DNA from: Alcaligenes faecalis
Lineage (GTDB): Bacteria > Pseudomonadota > Gammaproteobacteria > Burkholderiales > Burkholderiaceae_B
DNA: 64,000 bases
Reading direction: 5' to 3'
Assembly (NCBI RefSeq): GCF_002443155.1
Contig: NZ_CP023667.1
Span: 3,596,001 to 3,660,000, forward strand
Of this stretch, positions 57,868 through 64,000 are shown piece by piece (position 1 is the stretch's first letter; every line of letters starts with the position of its first letter). Under the pieces are notes generated by a model. The model saw nothing but the letters and a program-made list of their open reading frames with translations, was not told the DNA's origin and did not search any database. A program made the translations under genes and the position numbers.

Positions 57868-58413
57868 TTACTGGCCCTGAAAGCGGCCAAAACGTCCCTG
57901 CCAGTACAGCAAGGGCGAATCCTGTTCCTGCTCGGCATGGTGCACCTGCAACACACGGCCCAATACCAAGGCGTGGCTATGGCGTTCAATTACTTCCACA
58001 ATCTGGCAGGCCAAAGCGGCGGGAGCCTGTCGAGCCAGCCAGATGCCGTGCTCGGTACGCAGCCAATCGTGCCCGGCATAACGCGCATCGCCTTGCTCGC
58101 CTTTGAAACCGGCAAACTGCAAAGCCATGCCTGCCTGCTCGACACCCAGGATATTCACACCAAACAGACCACTGTCTCGCATCAAAGGCCAGGACGAGGA
58201 GCTTTGATTCACGCAGACCAGCACCTCTGCCGGATCTGCGGCTACCGAGGTCACCGAAGTCGCAGTCAGGCCGCTGCGCTGGCCCTGGTGTTCGACCGTA
58301 ATCACATTGGCCGTGCCACCCAGATGGCGCATAGCAAGTTTGAACTGCTCGGCAGAAACCCCAGGCACGTGTAGCGCTTGGTCTGTCGGCAAGGAAGCCA
58401 ATTCCACAGGCAT
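57868..58413 (-). CDS. NAD(P)H:FMN/FAD reductase of a two-component monooxygenase
   Basis: 181 residues with the flavin-reductase-like (HpaC/DIM6-NTAB) split barrel: FKLAMRHLGGTANVITV, GLTATSVTSVAADPAEVLVCVN, WPLMRDSGLFGVNIL, and a final PLLYWQGRFGRF. It supplies reduced flavin by diffusion. The upstream neighbour (122-bp gap, same strand) is an LLM flavin-dependent monooxygenase, so the two likely form one enzyme system. Confidence 0.87.
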   Translation of the reverse strand: MPVELASLPTDQALHVPGVSAEQFKLAMRHLGGTANVITVEHQGQRSGLTATSVTSVAADPAEVLVCVNQSSSSWPLMRDSGLFGVNILGVEQAGMALQFAGFKGEQGDARYAGHDWLRTEHGIWLARQAPAALACQIVEVIERHSHALVLGRVLQVHHAEQEQDSPLLYWQGRFGRFQGQ

Positions 58414-58535
58414 GATTCACCTTTTCTAATCTTATGGGCAGCACAGTCATCAGGACGGTGCTGCCTGCGTGGCTTATGTGAACTGGCTATCCCCCTGAGC
58501 AAACCAAAGCCTGCCCGATAGCCAGCAGATCGCTC

Positions 58536-59621
58536 TTAGCGAATGCCACGCTGCTGCAACAAAGGCAGCACAGTATCACGGAAATAAGGGAATTCCTTTA
58601 CATAGTCCACAAAGGACAAGGTTGTTCCCCGGAAACCGGCTTCGTGCAGAGCACACAAACCGTCGGCCACTTGCTCGGGTGTACCCACCAGCGGGAAACC
58701 GCCGTGGCCAGCCGCCATGCGCTCGCGAATCTGCTCCAGCAGCTCGTGCGGGAAAGAATGAGCGTGGGCAAACTGCAAATTCATCAGATTATCCACGGCA
58801 CCATTATCAATATTGCCCATGATGCGTTCCCACTCGGCCTTGGCCTCGGCTTCCGTAGGACGGCAAACCACGTGCGAGAACGTCATCACATCGACCTTGC
58901 GACCTTGTGCTTGGCCCTGCGCCTTGAGCTCGGCCACTTCTTTCCTGGAGCGCTCCAGCTCCATGGCGGGCGTGAACAGGAAGTTGGCATTGCGGCTGGC
59001 AAACTCACGGCCTTGACCAGAACCGGCGGCATTAAAGATAGGCGGATCAAATTCAGGACGGGGATTGCCGTATACACCCTTGGCCTGGAAGTACTTGCCA
59101 TCCCAATCAAAACGGCCATCGTGGTGCCAGATCTTCTTGATCAGGTCGAACCATTCTTGCGCATAGCCGTAGCGGGTTTCATGATCATCAGGCAGCTTCA
59201 CACCCAAGGCGTCATACTCAGGTTTGTTCCAGCCTGCCACGATATTCAAACCGACCCGGTTGCCGCTCATCTGGGCCATGGTGGCGATTTGCTTGGCAAT
59301 CACCACGGGGTGGTTAGCAACCGTGTGCACAGTGGCAAACACGCTGATATTGCGAGTATTGGCCAGCAAAGCAGTCGCCCAGGTGACGGTTTCCAGTACG
59401 TAGCCGTGGAAATCGGTTTCGCCACCGTAACCAATCCAACGGGCGATAGGCAGCATGAAGTCGATGCCAGCATCGTCCAGCAGCTTGCCCAGCTTCAGAT
59501 TGTTTTCCCACGTAGCTTGCCAGCGATCCGGCAAGGTCGATACCGTCATGCCACCACCGCAGTTAGTGGCAAAGGTTCCCAGCAGAAACTTATCGTGTGT
59601 GAGCAATGTATTCTGTGCCAT
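58536..59621 (-). CDS. LLM-class (luciferase-like) flavin-dependent monooxygenase
   Basis: 361 residues, TIM-barrel bacterial-luciferase family: GTFATNCGGGMTVSTLPDRW at the start, VHTVANHPVVIAKQIATMAQMSGNRVGLNIVAGWNKPEYDALG, RYGYAQEWFDLIKKIW and FPLVGTPEQVADGL. It resembles alkanesulfonate/dimethylsulfone-type and RutA-type members but I cannot assign one. It uses reduced FMN and O2, with flavin probably supplied by the adjacent reductase. Function probably scavenging of S, N or C from an unknown organic compound. Confidence 0.87.
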   Translation of the reverse strand: MAQNTLLTHDKFLLGTFATNCGGGMTVSTLPDRWQATWENNLKLGKLLDDAGIDFMLPIARWIGYGGETDFHGYVLETVTWATALLANTRNISVFATVHTVANHPVVIAKQIATMAQMSGNRVGLNIVAGWNKPEYDALGVKLPDDHETRYGYAQEWFDLIKKIWHHDGRFDWDGKYFQAKGVYGNPRPEFDPPIFNAAGSGQGREFASRNANFLFTPAMELERSRKEVAELKAQGQAQGRKVDVMTFSHVVCRPTEAEAKAEWERIMGNIDNGAVDNLMNLQFAHAHSFPHELLEQIRERMAAGHGGFPLVGTPEQVADGLCALHEAGFRGTTLSFVDYVKEFPYFRDTVLPLLQQRGIR

Positions 59622-59846
59622 CGCCAGTCTCCTGAAAATCGTCGTTCTTTACAGCTCACCACCATGGCGAAGCTGACATAGCGCAGATTTTAGGGAGCAG
59701 CCCCAAGGCCCACTATCGGATCACTGCCGGTTTTATCAATTGCCTGCAATTATTTGAACTTTAAAGTTATGCAGCCGGCAAACCCTGGTAAAAACCCTTG
59801 CATAACAGTGCCTTGCCATGACTTTGGCAAGTATCTGGCCAATAAA

Positions 59847-59872
59847 AAAACGGACTCCTGAGAGTCCGTTTT
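59847..59872 (-). terminator. Rho-independent terminator of the alpha operon (after rplQ)
   Basis: AAAACGGACTC (59847-59857) pairs with GAGTCCGTTTT (59862-59872) around CTGA, with the A-run 59844-59850 as U-tract. It lies 28 bases past the rplQ stop. Confidence 0.92.
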
Positions 59873-59899
59873 CAATACTACTGTAGAAACAAGCGGCGC

Positions 59900-60286
59900 T
59901 TATTCAGCAGCGGCTTCTTCCTGAACTTCTGGACGATCCACCAGCTCCATGAATGCCATAGGAGCGTTGTCACCCTGACGGAAACCCATTTTCAGGATGC
60001 GGGTGTAGCCGCCGTTACGCTCTTGGTAACGTGGGCCAAAAACTTCAAACAGCTTGGTCACTGCATCGCGGTCGCGCAGACGGGCGAAAGCCAGACGACG
60101 GTTTGCCAAGGTTGGGTTTTTAGCCAAAGTGATCAGGGGCTCAACCACGCGGCGCAGCTCTTTAGCTTTAGGCAGGGTGGTTTTGATGGCTTCGTGAGTC
60201 AGCAGGGACACGGACATGTTGCGGAACATGGCCAAACGGTGGCTGCTGGTACGATTCAGTTTACGTAGACCGTGACGGTGACGCAT
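59900..60286 (-). CDS. rplQ: 50S ribosomal protein L17
   Basis: 128 residues. [20 protein letters not shown] opening, then [19 protein letters not shown] and [21 protein letters not shown], all diagnostic for bacterial L17. Last gene of the ribosomal operon, 203 bases after rpoA; that gap holds a large hairpin. A strong terminator follows. Confidence 0.98.
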   Translation of the reverse strand: MRHRHGLRKLNRTSSHRLAMFRNMSVSLLTHEAIKTTLPKAKELRRVVEPLITLAKNPTLANRRLAFARLRDRDAVTKLFEVFGPRYQERNGGYTRILKMGFRQGDNAPMAFMELVDRPEVQEEAAAE

Positions 60287-60410
60287 GATGATTTTCCTAA
60301 ATAATGAATCTAATTGGCACGCCGCTTATGCGACATGCGTAAATCCGGTTCTTCTATCAGCTAAGCTGCGGACCAGATGGACAGCGCAAAACAATAGCAC
60401 ATTTTCAGCC

Positions 60411-60460
60411 GCCACTCACACTTTTTGCGGGTGTACAACACCAGAAAAAGTGTAAGTGGC
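60411..60460 (-). other. Large intercistronic hairpin between rpoA and rplQ
   Basis: 16-base arms (60411-60426 and 60445-60460) pair with one mismatch, and the interior adds a GGTGT-ACA-ACACC stem. The total is near 21 bp with one mismatch and one small bulge. No U-tract follows in either direction. It may be an RNA-processing or partial-termination site inside the operon. Confidence 0.75.
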
Positions 60461-60489
60461 GTCCAAGAAACGTCTGTCTTGCTTACTAC

Positions 60490-61473
60490 TTATGGACGCT
60501 CAAGACCCAGTGGTGGCCAGTTTTCGAGCTTCATGCCCAAAGTCAGACCACGTGCAGCCAACACTTCCTTGATTTCGTTCAAGGACTTGCGGCCCAGGTT
60601 TGGAGTCTTCAACAGTTCGTTTTCGGTACGCTGGATCAGATCGCCGATGTAGTAGATATTTTCGGCTTTCAGGCAGTTTGCGGAACGAACAGTCAGTTCC
60701 AGATCGTCGACAGGACGCAGCAACACAGGATCGATCTGTGGAGCGCCACGTACTGGGGCTTCGTAGGCATCGCCCACACCTTCCAGAGCAGCAAACACGG
60801 AGATTTGATCCATCAGGATGCGAGCGGACTGACGAACGGCTTCCTCGGGCGAGATCACGCCGTTGGTTTCGATGTCCAGAACCAGCTTGTCCAGGTCAGT
60901 ACGCTGTTCCACACGGGCGTTTTCGACCGCGTAGCTAACACGACGCACTGGGCTGTAAGACGCGTCCAGTACGATACGACCGATCGTGTGGGTGCGGTCA
61001 TCAGCCAGGGCACGAACGTTACCAGGCACGTAGCCACGGCCTTGCTCAACCTTGATCTGCATTTCCAGCTTGCCGTCGTCGGTCAAGGTGGCAATCACAT
61101 GATTGGGGTTGATGATTTCAACGTCGTGCGGCAATTCGATGTCGCTAGCCAGAACCTGGCCGGCGCCTTCTTTGCGCAGGATCAGGGTGACTTCTTCACG
61201 GCTGTGCAGCTTGAAGACCACGCCCTTCAGGTTCATCAAGATATCAACCACGTCCTCGCCCACGCCTGGCAGCGTGGAGTACTCGTGCACCACACCGGTA
61301 ATTTGCACTTCAGTCGGTGCATAGCCGGTCATGGAGGACAGCAAGATACGACGCAGTGCGTTGCCCAGAGTGTGGCCGTAGCCGCGCTCGAAAGGCTCCA
61401 TGATCACCTTGGCGTGATTTTTGCTGATCGGTTCAACTTCGATGGAACGGGGTTTCAAAAAACCTTGAGACAT
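60490..61473 (-). CDS. rpoA: RNA polymerase alpha subunit
   Basis: 327 residues. N-terminal assembly domain ([38 protein letters not shown]) to about 235 and C-terminal domain ([50 protein letters not shown]) that binds UP elements and activators. Normal length for betaproteobacteria. 153 bases separate it from rpsD; that gap contains a hairpin. Confidence 0.98.
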   Translation of the reverse strand: MSQGFLKPRSIEVEPISKNHAKVIMEPFERGYGHTLGNALRRILLSSMTGYAPTEVQITGVVHEYSTLPGVGEDVVDILMNLKGVVFKLHSREEVTLILRKEGAGQVLASDIELPHDVEIINPNHVIATLTDDGKLEMQIKVEQGRGYVPGNVRALADDRTHTIGRIVLDASYSPVRRVSYAVENARVEQRTDLDKLVLDIETNGVISPEEAVRQSARILMDQISVFAALEGVGDAYEAPVRGAPQIDPVLLRPVDDLELTVRSANCLKAENIYYIGDLIQRTENELLKTPNLGRKSLNEIKEVLAARGLTLGMKLENWPPLGLERP

Positions 61474-61556
61474 TCGATTTCCTTTTCAATACCCTCGGCT
61501 CGTTACACCGATAAGGCTGACGGAAACTGGCAAAGCCAGCGGGATAGTATCGCAAA

Positions 61557-61585
61557 GCCCACTTGCCGAAAATCGGGAAGTGGGC
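61557..61585 (-). other. Intercistronic hairpin between rpsD and rpoA
   Basis: 13-base arms (61557-61569 and 61573-61585) pair with one G/G mismatch around an AAA loop. It lies 41 bases after the rpsD stop and about 85 before rpoA. No U-tract, so attenuation, processing or S4 control are all possible. Confidence 0.65.
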
Positions 61586-61626
61586 CTGCGATTACTGCAT
61601 TGCGTAAGAGGTCTTCGCGTACAAAA

Positions 61627-62250
61627 TTAACGCGAGTACAACTCAACAACCAGCGATTCGTTGATGTCTTGAGCGACATCAGCGCGATCGGGAGCTTGCT
61701 TGAACACGCCGGACAGCTTGGCAGCGTCAACTTCCACCCACTGAGGCAAGCCAATGCCAGTAGCCAGATCCAGGGATTCCTTGATACGGCCTTGGGATTT
61801 AGCTTTTTCGCGGACGGCAACAACGTCACCAGCCTTGATCAGCATGGAAGCGATGTCAGCGGTGTGACCGTTGACTTCGATAGCACGGTGGTTAACCAGC
61901 TGGCGAGCTTCAGCACGTGTAGAGCCGAAACCCATGCGGTACACCACGTTGTCCAGACGCGATTCCAGCAATTGAATCAGCGTTTCACCGGTGTTGCCAC
62001 GGCGGCGGTCAGCTTCAACGTAGTATTTGCGGAATTGCTTTTCCAGCACGCCGTACATACGCTTGAGCTTTTGCTTTTCGCGCAGCTGCAGACCGAAGTC
62101 AGACGTACGAGCACCGGAGGTGCGGCCGTGCTGACCAGGACGCGATTCCAGTTTGCACTTGGAATCCAGCGAGCGACGGGCGCTCTTCAAAAACAGATCG
62201 GTACCCTCGCGACGCGAGAGCTTGCATTTTGGTCCAATATAACGAGCCAC
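61627..62250 (-). CDS. rpsD: 30S ribosomal protein S4
   Basis: 207 residues. [59 protein letters not shown] and an S4 RNA-binding domain ([30 protein letters not shown]). It organises 16S rRNA assembly and in other bacteria represses the alpha operon. 11 bases after rpsK. Confidence 0.98.
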   Translation of the reverse strand: MARYIGPKCKLSRREGTDLFLKSARRSLDSKCKLESRPGQHGRTSGARTSDFGLQLREKQKLKRMYGVLEKQFRKYYVEADRRRGNTGETLIQLLESRLDNVVYRMGFGSTRAEARQLVNHRAIEVNGHTADIASMLIKAGDVVAVREKAKSQGRIKESLDLATGIGLPQWVEVDAAKLSGVFKQAPDRADVAQDINESLVVELYSR

Positions 62251-62261
62251 TTCGCTTCCCC

Positions 62262-62660
62262 TTAGATGCGACGACGCTTGGGCGGACGGCAGCCGTTATG
62301 CGGAACCGGTGTGATGTCTGCAATGCTGGTGATCTTGATACCCAGAGCATTCAGAGCACGCACAGACGATTCACGGCCTGGGCCGGGGCCCTTGATGCGA
62401 ACTTCAAGATTTTTAATACCGTATTCCATGGCAGTACGGCCGGCTGTTTCAGCGGCAACCTGCGCGGCAAACGGCGTGGATTTACGAGAGCCTTTAAAGC
62501 CCGCGCCACCCGACGTAGCCCAGGACAATGCGTTGCCCTGACGGTCAGTAATGGTGATGATCGTGTTGTTAAAAGAAGCGTGGACGTGAGCAATCCCGTC
62601 CGACACGCTTTTTTTGACTTTCTTGCGTGCGCGTGAAGCGCTGCTAGAAGCTTTGGCCAT
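62262..62660 (-). CDS. rpsK: 30S ribosomal protein S11
   Basis: 132 residues. [40 protein letters not shown] and a closing [23 protein letters not shown], which is diagnostic for S11. Alpha operon, 14 bases after rpsM. Confidence 0.98.
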   Translation of the reverse strand: MAKASSSASRARKKVKKSVSDGIAHVHASFNNTIITITDRQGNALSWATSGGAGFKGSRKSTPFAAQVAAETAGRTAMEYGIKNLEVRIKGPGPGRESSVRALNALGIKITSIADITPVPHNGCRPPKRRRI

Positions 62661-62674
62661 CTTCTATTCCTCGA

Positions 62675-63040
62675 TTATTTCTTCAGGGACGCGGCGGCGC
62701 GACGCGGACCTTTACGGGTGCGAGCGTTAGTGCGTGTACGTTGGCCGCGCACTGGCAGACCGCGACGATGACGCATGCCACGGTAAGTTCCCAAGTCAGC
62801 CAAACGCTTGATCGAGAGCTGAACTTCACGACGCAGGTCACCTTCTACGGTGAACAGGCCGATCTGTTCGCGAATGCGCTCGAGTTCCGCGTCGGTCAGA
62901 TCTTTGACCTTCTTGGAGTATTCAATACCCGATGCTTCGCAAATCTTGCGAGCGCGGGTGCGACCGATGCCGAAAATCGCGGTAAGACCGATTTCGGCGT
63001 GTTGATGCGGCGGGATGTTAATGCCGGCAATACGGGCCAT
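62675..63040 (-). CDS. rpsM: 30S ribosomal protein S13
   Basis: 121 residues. [30 protein letters not shown] start with the helix-two-turn-helix region, and the basic tail [21 protein letters not shown]. It contacts tRNA and bridges to the 50S subunit. 36 bases after rpmJ. Confidence 0.98.
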   Translation of the reverse strand: MARIAGINIPPHQHAEIGLTAIFGIGRTRARKICEASGIEYSKKVKDLTDAELERIREQIGLFTVEGDLRREVQLSIKRLADLGTYRGMRHRRGLPVRGQRTRTNARTRKGPRRAAASLKK

Positions 63041-63076
63041 GGTTATTCCTTGTTAAATCGGTTGCGTTTCGGCAAC

Positions 63077-63190
63077 TTAGCCTTGACGCTGCTTATGACG
63101 TGGATCGGTGCAGATGACACGCACCACGCCATGACGTTTAATGATTTTGCAGTTGCGGCAGATCCGCTTTACTGATGCCATTACCTTCAT
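63077..63190 (-). CDS. rpmJ: 50S ribosomal protein L36
   Basis: 37 residues, too short for most gene scans. [20 protein letters not shown], then [15 protein letters not shown], has the zinc-ribbon ligands C11, C14, C27 and H32, so it is the zinc-binding (C+) paralogue. It lies between infA and rpsM, its usual place. Confidence 0.97.
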   Translation of the reverse strand: MKVMASVKRICRNCKIIKRHGVVRVICTDPRHKQRQG

Positions 63191-63222
63191 GGTTTGACTC
63201 CTAGTTTCCTGTAACCGGCCGC

Positions 63223-63441
63223 TTATTTGGAGCGGAACACAATTCGTGCTCGGGATAGATCATAGGGCGTGAGCTCCACAGTGACCTTATCGCCCGGCAG
63301 AATCCGGATATAGTGCATACGCATTTTGCCTGAAATGTATCCGAGCACTACGTGACCATTTTCCAGCTTGACGCGAAAAGTTGCGTTGGGAAGGTTCTCA
63401 AGAACCTGTCCCTGCATTTGAATGACGTCGTCCTTTGCCAT
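63223..63441 (-). CDS. infA: Translation initiation factor IF-1
   Basis: 72 residues, a single S1/OB domain: [59 protein letters not shown]. It blocks the ribosomal A site during initiation. Between secY and rpmJ, 9 bases after secY. Confidence 0.98.
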   Translation of the reverse strand: MAKDDVIQMQGQVLENLPNATFRVKLENGHVVLGYISGKMRMHYIRILPGDKVTVELTPYDLSRARIVFRSK

Positions 63442-63450
63442 TTTCGTGAA

Positions 63451-64000
63451 TTACCGCATCGGCAAGCTCGAGCCTTTGAAGTTAGCCTTCTTGAGCAGCG
63501 AGTCGTATTGTTGTGACATGACATAGGCCTGGGCCTGCGCCATGAAGTCCATGGTTACTACAACAATAATCAGCAAGGATGTGCCGCCAAAATAGAACGG
63601 TACATTCCAGCGCATTTGCAAGAACTCTGGCACCAGACACACCAAGGTAATGTAGATTGCACCGGCCAAAGTCAAACGCATCAAGATCTTGTCGATATAA
63701 CGCGCTGTCTGATCACCGGGACGAATACCTGGTACGAAAGCTCCACTCTTTTTCAGGTTGTCTGCAGTTTCGCGGCTGTTGAACACCAGGGCCGTGTAGA
63801 AAAAGCAGAACAAAATGATCAGCGCGGAGAACAAAGTAATGTAAAGCGGCTGACGCGGCGACAAAGCAGCCTCGATTTCACGCAACCAACCCAGACCGGG
63901 TGTGCTGGAGAACCAATTAGCAATTGTCGCTGGCAACAGAATGATGGACGAAGCGAAGATCGGAGGGATCACGCCAGCCATGTTCAGTTTCAGCGGCAAA
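63451..64000 (-). CDS. secY: Preprotein translocase subunit SecY, partial (N-terminus beyond window)
   Basis: The last 182 codons before the stop are present; the gene continues past the right edge. Visible: [19 protein letters not shown] (TM7), [23 protein letters not shown], the C5 loop [46 protein letters not shown] and a short C-terminal tail ending GSSLPMR. It forms the inner-membrane protein-conducting channel. It is followed by infA. Confidence 0.97.
   Translation of the reverse strand, partial: LPLKLNMAGVIPPIFASSIILLPATIANWFSSTPGLGWLREIEAALSPRQPLYITLFSALIILFCFFYTALVFNSRETADNLKKSGAFVPGIRPGDQTARYIDKILMRLTLAGAIYITLVCLVPEFLQMRWNVPFYFGGTSLLIIVVVTMDFMAQAQAYVMSQQYDSLLKKANFKGSSLPMR

Noticed and set aside
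60805..62265. 486-codon open frame antisense to rpoA and rpsD
   Set aside because: Covers two universally conserved genes on the other strand and has low-complexity composition; not a gene.

Overview
The window looks like chromosomal DNA of a betaproteobacterium of the order Burkholderiales, family Alcaligenaceae, most likely Alcaligenes or a close relative. The reasons are the secY-infA-rpmJ-rpsM-rpsK-rpsD-rpoA-rplQ order, the resB-ccsB (system II) cytochrome c genes next to cytochrome c4 and engB-hemB, the aroK-aroB-dgt block beside a PBP1A gene, a Bug-type solute-binding protein, and moderately high GC with long antisense open frames. The genus is an inference; no rRNA or tRNA gene is present to confirm it.

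Layout. 1-7.1 kb: a Rieske oxygenase with its reductase (cut by the left edge) divergent from a LysR regulator, then an aromatic-type aminotransferase, a tyrosine-phosphatase-like protein and a metallo-beta-lactamase-fold hydrolase. 7.4-21.2 kb: a catabolic-looking island that matches no pathway I know. It holds a heme-oxygenase-like diiron oxygenase (HDO), an aldehyde dehydrogenase, a GlcG/HbpS-like protein, a ferredoxin-NAD(P)H reductase, two free [2Fe-2S] ferredoxins around an unknown 115-residue protein, an ornithine cyclodeaminase-like protein, a small MpsC-like protein, a NIF3-like protein, a Gate-type permease, a gamma-glutamyltransferase, an ion-transporter-superfamily permease, a TauE/SafE permease and a GntR/FCD regulator. 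Five GGTATAC boxes sit in the promoter regions of this block and suggest one GntR regulon. 21.2-29.2 kb: a TetR/MFS efflux pair, a ferritin-like protein, a ChrB-N/MFS pair, and a GntR-FAH-Bug-RidA catabolic operon.

29.3-44.6 kb is mostly core genome: ssb, an MFS gene, uvrA (with an unusual insertion), dgt, aroB, aroK, mrcA, lptM, lysA, then a large membrane GGDEF-EAL protein. 44.6-48.0 kb is a mobile, repeat-rich spot: a nine-copy GGGTTT array and two different IS110-superfamily elements side by side, flanked by an inverted copy of one intergenic repeat. 48.1-64 kb returns to core functions: ccsB-resB, cytochrome c4, engB-hemB, dsbD-cutA, an AraC regulator, a flavin reductase with an LLM monooxygenase, and the ribosomal alpha-operon region ending inside secY.

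The best candidate for an undescribed system is the 7.4-21.2 kb island. Its parts fit the import or trimming of a gamma-glutamyl-like or amine substrate, O2-dependent cleavage by the HDO powered by a dedicated ferredoxin chain, aldehyde oxidation and imine/amino-acid processing. That pathway is inference from gene content only.
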